Source: Mesostigma viride (taxonomy: Eukaryota > Streptophyta > Mesostigmatophyceae > Mesostigmatales > Mesostigmataceae). Taken from it: a stretch of DNA of 60,000 nt. Position numbers and translations under genes: made by a program. Position 1 is the first letter of the stretch; each line of letters opens with the position of its first letter. Below the pieces are notes generated by a model. It was given only the letters and a program-made list of their open reading frames with translations. It ran no database searches and had not been told where the DNA came from. This document shows, one piece after another, positions 1 to 14,439 of this stretch. Location: contig RPFO01000225.1 in assembly GCA_009746045.1 (NCBI GenBank), positions 641,001 to 701,000 of the forward strand. The letters run 5' to 3'.

Positions 1-16
1 CGAGGGACAGGCGCAC

Positions 17-1717
17 CTTGTATGTCCGCTTCAGCCGGAAGCGCTCCCTGCAGGGCGTCTCCATGGTGTCTACCATCCAGGCAAACTGGTGGAGGTGCGT
101 CCGCGGGGCCGAGGGGCGATGGAAACACGCAAAGGAGCATCAAGTACAAGCACCGACCTGTCAGGGGGGCTTCACCGAGACGTAAGGGGGCATCCAGGCG
201 GGAGGGAGGCCCCATCAACACATCAACACGTGAGGTGAGGTGCCGTCACCAGGGCACCAGGGGACCACCACCCAACGCTCGCCACCGTGCGCGACAGCAG
301 GGATCGGTTCCGGGGGCGTGAAGCCTATCAATGGATATCAACCCCAGCGTGGGGCATTATCAACTCGAGACCAACTGGGTAGGTGGAAACACGAGAAACA
401 CCCAGTTACATGCACCCCCCCAGATGAGCAGCAGTGACGACCCACCGGCGGCGACCCCTTGGTGTTCCCATGCAGCAACACGTCGGCAAAGAGGCAGCCC
501 TCCTCGAGCAGCCGGCGCATGAGCGAGCGCCACTTTTTGGCCACCACGCCACTGGCATACGCATCCACGGCCGCCGCACGTGTGAGCCGTTGCAGCTGCG
601 AGCAGGCACCAAACGTCAGGAGGCATGGGCGACAGAGTGACCGACAGAAGTAAGGGCAGCAGCTGCCGGGGGTGCAAGCAAGGGCCAGCCACGACTCATG
701 TAAGGCTGCACACGCACAAGAGAGGGAGACTGCAACGGTCAGCACAGCAACATGGAGGGAAAAAGGTTATGAGAAGATTCTCTTGCCCAGGGTGCCCTCT
801 TGTCCATCCAACATGTGTGCTTTTGTCCGGAGTTGCCACCCCTTGCCACCGGCCCACGAAACCTCAGTAATGACACACAACGCCGTGGCATGTACCCGGC
901 TAGCGACCTTGCAGGAACACGGACCGCCCCTGCCCATGCCGCGTGCACTCCCCTCCGCCCTACCTCTGCCAATAGCATGGCGTCTGCGCGCATGGCCACC
1001 ACGCTGCTGGCGCCCGTGTTGTGCTCCCACGCGCCCCACCGCGCGATTTGTTCGTCCACATGGTCCTTATGCCTCCGCTCCAACATGGCTCGCCGCTTGT
1101 GCCACTCGCCTGCACGGGGGAACCCACCACGAGTGCATTGCAGCGTGCATGGTCAGGGGAATGCTCTCTTCTGTACCCTTCTTCGAGTTGGAAGGAGTGT
1201 ACAGAGCGTGTGGTAGGAAAAGAATGCCCCTCCTGAGCATATGCAGAGTGGGCGGCGGTGCAATTGGCTATTTAAACGCAGCAATAATGCTGTCGGTCCA
1301 ACCGAAACCATAAGCCCCCCTTGTCTGCACATGGTGTGCCGAATGACCTGCCCAGCCTCACCCAGACCGGGCCAGTACCTCTGATGCTCATGCTTGCACA
1401 GACGATTAGAAGACTCTCACACACAGGCCCCACGGACACAGGCAGGTCACATTCAGAGTGCTCATACGCCCGTTTAGAGGATGCTTCTCCGCTTCAAGCT
1501 CATAGCATCACATAGTGCAAGCACAAAAATCCATCCGCTACACTTTGACCAAACCAGCATACACGCGGCGATAGCCGCATGCGCAATGGGCATGCACCCC
1601 GTACATGCAGCCATGCCGTGACGTACGTGAGAAGTTATGGGCGGCCAGCAGTGACGGCGACACGCGCACTGGGGAGAAGGCGGTGCACCATGCAGCCGAC
1701 AGCATCAAGTGCTCCAT
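17..1717 (-). CDS. Last in-window exons, leading into PH-BEACH
   Basis: Exons 1717-1627, 1109-964, 595-446 and 85-17 connect the giant exon to the point where PH-BEACH should begin. The phases (1, 0, 0, 0) fit. Key segments are the block around LSAAWCTAF, the charged helix [37 protein letters not shown], and [20 protein letters not shown]. The last resembles the W-x-L-D-x-x-E-x-x-x-R-x-R motif that sits just before the PH-like domain in BCHC, LvsA and neurobeachin proteins. The donor at 16-15 (GTGCGC) shows that the coding region continues left of the window. The exon at 1717-1627 is the weakest of the four: it is short and supported mainly by phase and a loose match. Confidence 0.75.
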
Positions 1718-4700
1718 CTGGTGCACGTCGTGGGAACAGCCAACAGGGAACACAGGAAAGCAGTGAGTGGCTGGGTAGCACTGCTAGGGTCGGGATAAAG
1801 GGTGGGGCAACACATAGTACTACTAGGTGTTGTAATAAATATAACTTAGTATAATTTGGTGTACAGAAGAAAGGGGTATCCCAAGATGGCATGGGAAGAC
1901 TGGAATCTATGGAGAAAGGGCATCAAAGGGCCTGCAGGAGGGTGCTGAGGCTGGCAGTGTTCCAGATGGCGTACCAAAGAGGCATAAGCAGCGGCAGCCA
2001 GCATCAGCGAAGGACAAGGCCTCGCATCGGCATGAGAGGAATGGAACAAGATGGCAGGGGCTAGGGAAGGGAAGGAATGGGGGATACAAGAGCAGATATG
2101 AGGACACGTACGGGAGCAGATCCAACTACATCCAACACATCTTAAACAAAACACACATTGTTTTTTAATAATAGATGTTTTAGAACTGCCAAATGAAGCA
2201 CCGATAGATAGATGCTCATCCACGTCTTGCCCCTCCTGACCCCACCTGCATGCCCTCGTGCCTTGAGCCTTTCATCCGCCCGCGCATGGAAACACGCTAC
2301 TCATTTTACTTGCACGCACCTCCTGCAGCGGCTGCTGCGAGAGCAGCTCGTGCATGCTGCTGGCCTTGGCGCTGGCCAGCCACTCCCCTTGTGCCACCTG
2401 GCCCTCCGCGTCCCAGCTGAGCAGCCCCTGTCGCCGCTGCAGCAGCAGAGCCAGTATGCGCACAAGCACCGCCGAGTACTCCCGCCATGGGTTGCCCTCC
2501 CCAACGGCGCTCGCCCCCGCACCCAGGCCTGGTGCCGGAACCGAGGACGATCGGGTGATGTCACCTCGGTCGGCGGCCGCCGCCGCGTCCCGGTGGCTGG
2601 ACCCCCTCTTTAAGTCCCACCCGACCAAGTCCCCGATGGACCCCGCTTCCAAGCTCGACCCCACCTGCGACATGCGCCGCTTGTTGGCCCCATGGCCGCC
2701 ATCCACCACCCCCGCGGCCACGCTGGCAAAGCTCAACTCCGTGTTCAGGATGACCGCCATGAGCACCGCGTAGTGGTGGCTGGCAGCCGCCGCACTGGCC
2801 GACCGGGTGTCCCCTGAAAGCAGCGGCTCCATCAGCCGCCACAGAAGCGTCTCGCCTTCCTGGAGCACCTGCAAGAACGGACGGGGGGGCGCGCCGGGGG
2901 CTGACGTGGGCGCGCCTTGGCCGCTGCGGTCTCCCATCGAGGACAAGGACCCCAGGGAGCCCATGCTGCCCGTGAGGCCCCCACCGGCCACCTCGCCATC
3001 GTGACCAAAACCTGCCATCGATGCCCCCCCTTGGCCCGCGCTGGCACACACCACGCGCGCTCGCTCCTCTTCTACTTCCTCCCGCACCCACACGAGCACG
3101 AGGCGGAACATGACCAGGCGGTGCACGTCCTCGCTCCCGAACAAGGGAGCCGCGTCCGGGAGCCAGGCGCTGTCCTGCCGCCGCAACGCCGCCATCACCC
3201 ACCGCCCTGCCGCATTGCCGTCCCCTGCCTGGGCCGCTGTCCCACTAGTGGCATCCACGGAATGACCCACCAGGCTGCCGCCGCTGCGCCGCAACTCGCT
3301 CTCCCCCTCCGCCTTTAGTGACCGCCGCACCGCACTTGCCGCGTGCGTGGGCGAGGTCACAGGTGGACCTGCCACGTGGGCCTGTGCCTGCTGCCCCACG
3401 TCCCCCAGCCCAGGCACGTTTGTCTTGCCCAAGTTGGCCACCGCAGCAACCAGCTGGCCACACACGCGCAGCAGCGCCAGCAGCTCCAGTGCCACATGGG
3501 GGGAATGGCGTCCGTCACGCGCTGCCGACGCACTCAACACACTGCTGGCCGAGCCGGAACGCGAGATGCCCCCGCTGTACGGTGGCGTGATAACACTGCC
3601 AGCACCCATCCCCGCACCGGGCACAGCGCACCGACCATCCTCCGCATCCGGCTCAGCACGGCCAGTCAGCTCGCGCACGCCCTTGGCGCTGCTGGGGCCA
3701 TCCTCAGTCCCTGGGGCACCACCTGGCAGCGCCGAGATGGGAACCCCAGGGAGGGAAACCCGCCTCTGTGCGCTGAAGGACGTGCTGCGCTGAATCTGGC
3801 CCGCCCGGAGGCCCGCGTGGAACGAGGTGCTGCGGCGCAAGGAGCGGGAGGAGCCCCCGTCACCGCCGCAACCGCTGACACCACTGCTGGCATCCGTACT
3901 GGACGCGAGCCGTTCTGGCGTCTGGGCGGCGACGCGACCATAGGATGGCAGGCTACCCGGGAAATCGTCATACTCAAGCCACGAGTACCCGCGCCCGCCA
4001 CGCCCGCTAGCATACGACAGCGCGCCGTCACTGGCCGCGGCGCCCTCACGGCCCTCCGGTCCCCCTCTGGCGCCATCGCCGCGGATGCTGAGACGGATGC
4101 CAGTGCCCAAGTCGATCGCGTCCTCTCCCCCTCCGGGTTGGCAGTAGGCCTCCTCCAGCGACTGCAGGGGGGCCTGCTCTTCGTGGGCACCAGCCTCGTT
4201 GTCCGCACGCATGCGGGCGCCAGCATTGGCCCCGTCCATCGCCGAGGGAGAGCCCAGCTCCACCAGGTCCCCCCCGTCGTCATCATAATCATGACCACCA
4301 GTCACTAGGCCATTGCCAAGTGGCAGCGGCAGGCTGATCCCGTCACTCCGCTTGCGCTGGTGCTGCGACGTGGGCGCGCCCGCGTGCGCGCTGTGCACTG
4401 CCAACGGCACTCCCGCTAGGACCACCGCGGCGGTCGCAGACTTCCAACGACGGTGCGCCCCCCCTGGCTTGCTGCTGTGCGCTGTGGTCGGTTTTGATGT
4501 GGCCGGGTAGGTCGCGCGCAGGAAGTCCTCTGCTAGCATCAGCAGCACCAGGGCGTTGGACGCGAGTACTTTCCGCCGCCACGCGAGGCTGCCCTCCCCC
4601 CCGTCACGCGCTGGGTGCTCCGGGGGTGCAAAGGGGGACGTGAATGGGGCGCCGCTGGCGGTGGCGGTGGAGGAGCCGGTGGACGGCGGCGCGCTGCTGC

Positions 4701-7700
4701 TGGGCGACGGCACGCTGAGACCAACCATCTTGCGCAGCAGCGCGGTGCGGTGCTCTGGCGCTGCTTGCGCACGTGCGGGTGTTGGCTGCAGCTGCTAGGA
4801 TAAAGGTAGGGGGGATTCGGGGGCATAGCATCGGTTGACGACGCAAGGCGTGGCATGGCATGCAGCATGAATGAGCACAAGGGAAGGCGATGCATGAGGT
4901 GGATTAATTTGCAATTCAATGAGACAAGGAGCAACCATCCCGTAAGGTGAACGGTGCCCCTACCCCACCGTAGCGGGCCAATCCAAGTAAATCATCGTCT
5001 TCCGGCCGTTTCATCCTACCGCTCTTGCCATGAACGTTTTTTCCATCAGCCTGTTGGCCATGCCACATGCATTCGCCGGTAGGTGTTGACAAGGTTACCA
5101 AACGAGCAACGAGCTGTCTAGTCACATGACTGGACCCATTGTCCAAGCAGAGACCATTTGGTGCAGCCGGAGCTTGCTATCCTCATCTGACCTCGGCGCT
5201 AGCACCCGCACATGTGGTTCCTCGGGGGCAAGCCGCAAGTGGAAGGAACAACACCAGACAGGCACAGACACACAGCAACAATGAGCAAATGGCGCACCGA
5301 CAGCTGGTCACTGGCTGTGACATGGCTGCCCCCTTCCCACGGGTCGAGCCCCCACTTGCTCGCATGAGGAGAGCCCTTCATGGTATCATGGTGGGATATG
5401 AATGGCCAACAAGCGCACCTGTCCTTTGAGCCCGTCTGCGCAAAACTGCAGCAAGCATGCGAGCAGGCTCATGCGCACGCAGAAGGCGACCCGTTGGTAG
5501 ATCCTGCACACAATGTGTGTGTGTGTGTATGCGTGTGTGTGTGTGTGTGCGTGCGTGGGTGTGGGTGTGGGTGGGTGGGTGGGGGGGGGGGACAGGTCCG
5601 TAGAAAAGCGTAGCAGGTGAAGGCCATGCTTGCTGAGGGGAGATGCACGCAGGACTGCACAAGCCCCCACCTCGCACATGGTAATGCCACAGCGCTCTAA
5701 GAGCAGACAGGGCAAACATCCCAACCATTGGACCTGCGTGTAGCACACCCACTTTCACCGCAATGCCGCTGCCCATGGCTCATGAAACCAACAGATCCAA
5801 CGGGCTGTGCCCCCGGGGAGGTCCCGCAGCACCAGCCACCCAGCCCAGCACCCATGCCCGCGCTGGCCTGCTTGGCCTGCTCCTACCGCAGCTTTCCTGA
5901 CATAACCATCACATCACCTCTGCTGTATGCCCGTCAGATGTGCCAGGATGGAGGTGTGTCCAGAGACATGCATGCTGTGCCCACTCTACGTGGCTTTCAA
6001 GGTGTGACCCCCCAGGCGAAGGGTGGTGAGTGCCCAGCGTGTGCAGAAAGAGCACAAACAACCCCGCCATCAGGCCACCTCGAGAAAACAACCTGGGAGT
6101 GCCACCCCGACCATGGCATGAAATGCTGCCGTGGGGTCATCGGAGCTTCTCGCTATGGTGCTGCGCAGCCATGGGATGTAGCCGGGTGTGCATGCATGCC
6201 GCGAAGGTGCGGAGGTGACCAACCATCCTTCCCAGACCAGCAGACATCCTGACCAGCCAGCAGACGGAACACCCTACCTCTGCGCCTGTGCCTCACCTCC
6301 CATCCAGCGAGCTCACGGCCACAGGAGATCCGGGGGCGGAGCCCTTGCCAGTGCCGCCATCCGCTTGCCGCCCGTGGTCCGCCTGGTACAGCACCGCCTC
6401 CAGCATCTGGAGAGCACACGCAGGATGGGCAGGTAGGGGTGCCGAGACAGCAACGGGCCACATGGCAAGGGGCAAGTCGGTTAGCGGTCAACGCGGTCGT
6501 GTGGATAGCCACTGCACGTCCCCCTGACACAAACACAGAGGCATTCACAAGCACATGGGATGGTATATGGCAAGGGGAAGCAACATGGGTGGGGCATCAT
6601 CAGGCAAGGGGAAGTGTCTGCATTCAATGCTGTGCCCAGCGGCGCAGTCATCGTCGCCCCACCAAACGCAGCGCACACGGCTAATTCCCGTAAGGTCGCT
6701 TCACGTTGCTCCACGGGCACAAAAAAACACCAAAAGGAGCCACTCATGCCTATGCCTATCCACCATGAAACGCAGCCTCCCTTGCCTAGTGTATGGCTCG
6801 TCCACCTCACCACGAGTCCCCCGTCTGCCATGACGACCGCAGCTGGCAGGCAGGGGCGCCGAGCCGTGTGCTGTCCGTATGCTCACCTTCCACCCATTGA
6901 GGCGGTAAAGCGCATTCTCCAGCAACACCACCAGCAGGTCCAGCGCGAGCATCTCGCTTGTGCTCCAGCTGCCGTGGCCCAGGTCCCGAACGCCGCCCTC
7001 TGCCCCCGCTAGGTCATCTGTGCTCGACGCCGACGAGCCGGTCGTGCCACCCAGGACATCGGTGATGGGCGCCCCGAGCGGGTCCCCCAGGCGGTGGTAG
7101 AGCCGGCTGCGCGGCACGCAGATCGCGTGCAGCATCCATCCGGGCCAGTCGGGCGCCGCCGTGAAGGCGTCACGGTTCTCCGGGGAAACACACGCCAGGA
7201 GGAGCATGTCCTGGCACGCGTGGCAGACCGACGGTGGATGAAACCAACCCAACCAGGGAACCATGCCCCGGGGGATCATAGGGAGGGGTCAGAGAGGTAT
7301 CACCATAACACTCCAGGGCGTACAATCGTTCCGTCGACATGGCCCGACCAGGTTTTGCATCAAATGGCAAGCATCCAACATACTCAGCGGTGCACCAAAG
7401 CCATCAGTCAAGTGGGTTCGAGGAAAGACCCTGTCCCCCCCAGTAAGGGAGGGGTGGGGGGAGTGGGGCGGGAAGTACCACATGCCCTCAACTGGAACTC
7501 CCCTGCAGCGCAGCCGTTCAAAACTGTGCAGGTGATCCGTCAGACAGTGACATGACGAAAAGGAAGCCCCGTTCTCCCCCCTTCCCCTTCAAAAGGCAGG
7601 TGGGCTGGAAAGCCATCCTCTCCCACCCCTGTGTCATCATTCCCCCCCGCTCATTGGCCCCTTCATGCGGCCCCTCTTCCTTGCCTAACCGGCCGCGACC

Positions 7701-10700
7701 TTGGCTCACCTGCAGTATCCGCTCCTGCAGCGCCGGCGGTGCCAGGTGCAAGCAGTTCAGCACGGGCGTGAGCAGCGCAAACGCGTGGATGAGGCACGTC
7801 GGATTCTCCCCAAACACCAGCCGCGTCTGGGGCTTCTCGAAACCCAGGCAGCCCTGCAGGGACAGCCCACCGTGCGATGCCCAAGGGGAAACACAAGCCA
7901 CATGCAAAGGGTAAGACGTGCACAGGGTAGGAAGGCGAGCCAGGAGGGCAGCACACGGTGCTGTGCTGCCGCGAGATTGCCATGTGCTGCACCTCCAGCG
8001 AAGCGTACCAGTTGTAAGCACATCTGGTGAGTGGACATGCCTGTGCCAAGGCTTGTTCGAAACCAGACACCACCTTGCCCAGCGTTTGTCCATTGTGAAG
8101 CAGAGACTCTGAACGCCCCACGATGTACGATTGTGCCGTTTCCCACAGCAACACGATGGCCCACAGCGGATGGTACTTGTCCCATGCACACCAACCTGGC
8201 ACCCCTAGCAACGCCGACACAACGTAGTGTGACCACATGCAGGGATGATATTGAAATACCAACAGCCGCAATCACCTGGCATGAACACCGAATCTGGTTC
8301 ACTTCACGACATCGAGAGGGAAGGAGTGTGTCCACTGCGACCGCATCCTGGGCAAAATGGTTCAGTATGCCAGCCTGTCCCCGTGCGCCAGCCTACCCCA
8401 GTGCCTTATAGGCCAGACTGCGAGGGCTAGGGGATCCCATCCAAGGCCGCCTACCTCAGGGCTAGGGAACCCTACCGCCCTGCGCCAGCCTACCTCAGGG
8501 CTAGGGAATCCTACCCCCGTGCGTCAGCCTACCTCGGACAGAGCGATGCCCAGCAGGGTCTCATACGTGCGCTCCGTCAGTAGTTGCCGCGGCGCTGCGC
8601 GTATCGCATGCTCGATGCTGTGCAAATAGTCCGACAAACCGGTGCCCACGCCACCGCCGCCGCCGTGCCGCGCGCCGGCCTGCCTCCCCCCAAACCCCTC
8701 CATGTCTGCTTCCCTTACGTGGCCCCCCATGAAGAGCGCGCCCAGGATGTGCAAAGCGGCGACAAACACCTCGTCCGCGGCATCCACCGGCGACGCAGAG
8801 GGGGTCGCAACGCCCACCCCTGCTGTGCCTGTCCGGGTGCCGTCTGCCAGCCCCGCACCTACTCCCACGGCCGCAGCAAAGTCCTCCTCGGTGCTGGACA
8901 TGTCTGGCGCTGCCAAGTCCCCATTGTCCACAACCGAGGGGGTTGCCGCGCGCGCGTGTCGCTCACCCTCCGCACGGAGCAGACGGTGAAGGAGCTCGCG
9001 CAGACCCCCTTGGATGCACATCGTGGCGGCGGCGGATGCACGCGACGCGTTAGGCTGGGCGATCTGGCGGTAGAGGAGGTTCAGGGGCCCCGCCAGCTGT
9101 CGCACAGGGCCAGGTGGTTTGCAGGGGGGGGGGGGGGGGGGTGTAAGGGTGGAGGTTGCAAGCATGTGGCACATGAGGATGCAAGACAGGTCCACCAATA
9201 AGAGTCCACTCATGTCACAGAGCAACAGCCAGTGTGTTGGGGGTAGCGGGGAGACATGGAGTGAGCGAGAACAGCACCCATCCCACGACTTGGGCGTTCC
9301 GTGGATTCTACGAACAAGCACAAACTTGCACATGCGTTGTCGGCGTAGCTACTGAGGCAGGTCAAGCAAGGGCATGGCCTGTCCTGTAGGGGACACAAGG
9401 GGTAGGTAGGTACCGTAAGGGCTCCTACGTCACGTTTGACAGGTCATGATGTGTGCGCATAATGCACACGTTATTTTGGGCGGTGCCGGCGCCATCACTG
9501 TACCATAGCCACAGGCAAGCACCGCCAACAGCATGCTCGCACGCCACACATGCGCAGTGTGCAGGACTTGGCGGGAGGTGCCCACAGGGGACTAGAAATA
9601 TCCACAGCAATACATCTACCCTATTGACTCAGCCGGCCACCGGCAACCTGCTACAATCTCCCGATTTGGTGCCATGCCATCCACGACTAAACATGATACC
9701 CCCACGCAGGGCCAGCACATGCCACCGCGCATCCGCACTTGTCTGCATTCCTCTGCCCCACGTCCCCAATGTCCCCGCCCAACCAGAGCCCAAAGCAAGT
9801 GATAACACACCCAACAGGCCCTTGTCCCTTGCCCTTGTGCCACATGCCTGGCCCTGTCTCCCTAGCGGACGGGCCCTTCCTAGGGCCACCCTGTGTACCT
9901 GGTGCACATGCGGCGTCTCGGCCAAGAACTGCAGCAGGCAGCGGCAGTCGCCCGCCAGCACGTCGTCCTCCACCGCGGCGCGCGCCATGAGCAGCTCCAG
10001 CACCACCATGATGTCGTCCACCAGGGAGCGCACGTCCGAGGGGGGGAAAAAGTTGCAGCTGGTGGATGCAACGATGGCCACAGGCATAGACGCAAGCATG
10101 GCCTCAGAATAAAGACCCAGGCGTGCGTGCAGGCGAACACCACAGGCATGCGCACAGGCGAGAATTGCAGACAGGCGTGCAGTGACGTTCACAGGCACAT
10201 GCACAGGAAAGCAGCAGGGAGTGTGCGCTGCCAGAAACGTCCCATGAACAGAGAGCGGCATCGGAATGAAGCGGAATGGATGGAACGGTGGAGCCATATG
10301 GGGGGTGGTACCACGCAAATGGTGGCACGCCGCCAACCGAGGACAGGGGAGGGCCCCAACGCATCGCCAACGCATCGCTCCACAGGGGACTTTGACACAT
10401 GCACCTCCAGCGATCATCCTGCCATCCGTGCTTCCAAGGTACAGGAATGTGTACAGAATAGATAACAACCGCATGAACACAGCATTGCATCCACCACAAA
10501 GCATGTCACGTGCTGCCACTTGCTGTGGGCTGTTATTTGGATACAGCAAGGAGACCCTACTCCCTGCTCCTCCCTGGCCAAACGCCAGACGCTCCATGGC
10601 ACAGGGTCTGCTAGTCACGCGTGGGGAAAGATGAGTTTGCATCCATGCCAGCTGCACGCGACTTTGCTGCCATCCATCACCACCAAGCTCGCGCGCCATC

Positions 10701-13700
10701 GCCTGCCAGCACGTACAAGTAGCGCGGCTGGCTGGTGTCGAACTCGGACAATGGGGCCCTCTGCCAGCCAGCGCCAGAACTATCCACCGTTGCAGCGCCC
10801 AGATCGGTGACGGCGGCCAGACCGCTGTAGCCCGCGACTGCTGTCCTTGTGGTGCCCGTGGTCACTGTCCAGTAGCAGCGCCGCATGCCGTCCAGCAGGC
10901 CCTGCACTGCGCCGGCCTTGCGCATGGTTGGCGCCTGGCGACGCCACGAGCAGAGGACAAAAAAGTTGGTTCACGTAGGGTGGGCATGAAGGGGCCAAGA
11001 GACGGTTCGCGGAAGGCAGCCAACAATACGTAACTTATGACGCAAGGCGGCCTTGTGTGGCCTGAGCCAACCGGGTGCACAACGGCTAGGCAACGTGACC
11101 GGCACATAGGAAGTGAGCGGCACAGGGCATGGCTCCCAAGACCAGAACTCCAGTACATGGCGGAGGAAGGACACCTGCCCGCATCGGCTCAGGCGCCGCA
11201 AACACCCATAGCAAACACCCCGAGACCCAACGCACGCTGCATGAGGAACCTCATGGCTTTGAATCGTGATGGGTCACCATCATGCTACCTGTATCACATC
11301 ATGCTATCTTTATACCACCAACCGCCCCCGACACACATGCACAGCAGCTGCTGTGCACGCTAACCGTAAGCCATGGGAAGGGGGGTAACTAAAAAATAGT
11401 TGATGCATGCCATGGCAGGCTGTGTTGCCGTTGAGGGCATGAGGCGTGTGGTGGGCGCGGATGACAGAGGGGTGGCATGCGTGGCCAAACCCGCGCGGCA
11501 AGCCATGGCGGTGCGTGGCAGTGCCGTTGGGACGTGTCCTGTGCTGTGCTTTGATGATTGATATTGCCATGCCAGATTGTCCGTGTCTGTGCGTGGTTGC
11601 GATGACAGCATGTACTCAGATGCCGCCCCCCTGCTCACTTCGGTGTGGACGAGGGAGGCTAGGCCCGTGAGCAGCCGCTGCTGCGCTCGGAAGCATAGGT
11701 TGGCCCACAGGCTGAGGTCCAGCAGCAGCACCTGGAAGACCTGCTTCTTGAGTTGCTGCGGGGATGGGCAACGGCACACCCAACCGACAACAAATAGATG
11801 CACAGGTGAGCACAGAGGGGCACGCCTGATGACGCATGGTCGCCCGCTCCTGGGTCCCTGGCTGGGTACACTACCCCCCCACACACGCTGGCCCCGTGAG
11901 CAGAAGCAGCATCAAGGAAAGTCATGCCCTCCACTGCAACGATCAAATCCCTGCGTGTAACATGACCAAAGGCTGCACATGCCATATCCGTCTATGTGCA
12001 CCGGCTGCTTCCTGCCCAACACGGCAGCCATGCGCCGCAGTGGCCATTGTGGGGTACCATATATTTTTTAAAAAATGAGACTGCACCTCACAACGGCCAC
12101 TGCATTGCATTGCTACTCCCATCGTGACGATGTGCACGAGGCAAGGGCGAGCCTGTCACATCAGATGCCAGTGCACAAGCCAACACAAGTATATGGATGA
12201 CCGTGATTGCATTGGATGACCGTGATGGCATGTAAGCAAGTCCTCCAACAGGATGCGCCACAAGGCGGGGTGTGTTCCTATCGCGTGTGTGCAGCCATGC
12301 GTGCATACGGGGTGCATATGGCGAGCCATGCGTGCCATGCTGCCCCCCCCCGCCCCCCGCACCTGGTCGTTGTGCTTCCCCACCCCCCCTCACCTGGGTG
12401 CTGTGCTTCCTCTCTCCCATGCATAACATACCAGGCGTTTGCACATCCGTGAGCATCCCCACATTGCCTGATTGATGTGTGCAGCCATGTGGACCCATGT
12501 GCCCCTTCCGTGCACCCATGCATCGCCTACCGAGTGCGCCGCAGAGGAGATGGCCAGCTCCAGCAACGTGTCCACCATCGCGCAGTGCCGGTCCTCGATC
12601 AGTGCGCGCCAGTCGATGCAGGGCAGGGGGGGGGGGGCACGGTGGCAGGCAGCAGCAGCAGTCGCTGGACAGGCAGCGGCACAGACGACCACAGGCTGAG
12701 GAGTACGTGGGAGGTGAGCCGCAGGCCGCTCCCGCGCGCCAGCGTCTCCTGTTGCTTGTATGCGGATGGTGTTGAGTGACCCGTGACAAGATGGGGGGGT
12801 GGGGCACACGCAGGCAATGCACAGGGGGCAAATCACGAGAGCAAGATATCATGAGAGCAACAGCCTCGCGATATAAAGCAGAAGGGTGTGGTAAGGGCAG
12901 GAGGGACAATCAAGCTTGCAGCCACACAAAGCCAAACGCCAGCTGTCAAAAGCGACGCAAATATCTTGAATACAACCCCCCCTTTTGAGGTTTAAGGTTC
13001 TCAGATTTAAGATCTTGAAACCCTGGATTTTAGAAATTTGGGACTTAAGATCACAAGGCTGGTTCTGGGCAAACAGACCTTAAATAGGCACCAAAGGCTT
13101 GCTAAGTAGTGGTCAGTGGTGCACGAGGGATGTTGTACAGCCCCTCTTGGCTCTCTGGCAGGCGCACAGCGACGAGTCGCGGGCGGGCTAGATCCTAAAC
13201 ATACGCGTCTACAGAAGGTTCACAGGTCTACCGTCCTCATACGCCCCCCCTTGATGTTAAAGATTGTGCCGACGTTGAATAAGATTGTCAGCCCTGCATT
13301 TATTTTCTACCTTCCGGTGTGAGGCGCATCCCCACCGCCCGGCACATGAGGAACAGCCCACCGCGCGGCGCATGAGGAATACCTCTTGGTCCCATGAAAA
13401 CCCCGCTGGGTGTCATGACAGGAAGACTGTAGCAAGAAGCAGGCGCCACCGGTTAGGGTGGAGGATTGATCATTCCTTGCCTGCGCTGCCAGCGCGCCCC
13501 TCACCTGGTTGGCGTGGTTGAGGCTGGTCACCAGCAGCAGCCGCACCAGCGAGCAGCATTGGTCCCACGTGACGGCAGCGTGGAGCAACAATGCATCACT
13601 CGACGGCTCTGACCCAACGCTCCCATTAATGCTGGCACATGCCCACGTGGCCACTGGCAGCGGCTGCATGGCCGGCGCATCCAGCGTGCCGACCAGCAGC

Positions 13701-14407
13701 GGCAAGAGCACCGCAGCCCCGCCCTGGAGAGTGGGTGGTGTGGTGCAGGTTGCAGGAGGCAGCAGAAATAAGCGGGAACATGGGACAACGGTGTCAGGAA
13801 ACAACACGCGAACATTCCGTTTGGTGCGCCGTGCTGCCAAGGGCAGTGGTCGCGCCACCAAAAGCAAGGCGAGCCGAAGACAAGGTGATGCCCACACATA
13901 ATCCCTGCCCTCCCAATAGAGAAGAGAAAGGGTGGCCAGAGGACGCAACCTGCCAGGCCTACCGGCGACTGCCGGCCTGGCTGCCTTGTATCTGGACGAC
14001 TAGTACACCGCTGAAGGAATACTCGCAACCCGGGCTGGAGAGTTGCTGAGCGACCAGCATCTGTGGTGGGTTGACCTGCCTGTCATGCACGCTCGTTGGC
14101 CCCCACCAGCAGACACCGGTCATGCCCAAAGAAGCGATGATGGGACATGGGCATCGGCATGATGGAAGGGTTCCGTAGAGGGTCACCGGCGGACTCACTT
14201 TGGCGAGCGCCCACAGCGCGTCGCGCGCACGCTTGCGGTGGGAGACCGAGACGTCGCCCAGGGCATCCGCGCTGCGCCGACCTGCGGGACGAAAGAAGGC
14301 AGCCAGCCAGGCAGGCAGGCAGGCAGGCAGGCATGCAGGCAGGTAGGCAGGCAGGCGGGCGGGCGGGCGGGCGGGCGGGCGGGCGGGCGGGCGGGCGGGC
14401 GGGCGGG

Positions 14408-14439
<32 letters not shown>

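Noticed and set aside
2212-4303. Several long plus-strand open frames opposite the BEACH giant exon
   Set aside because: They are antisense shadows in GC-rich, low-complexity coding sequence. The minus-strand frame has family matches and splice borders.
9629-10699. A 356-codon minus-strand frame
   Set aside because: Only 9899-10058 matches the BEACH family and has splice signals on both sides; the rest is intron that happens to lack stops.
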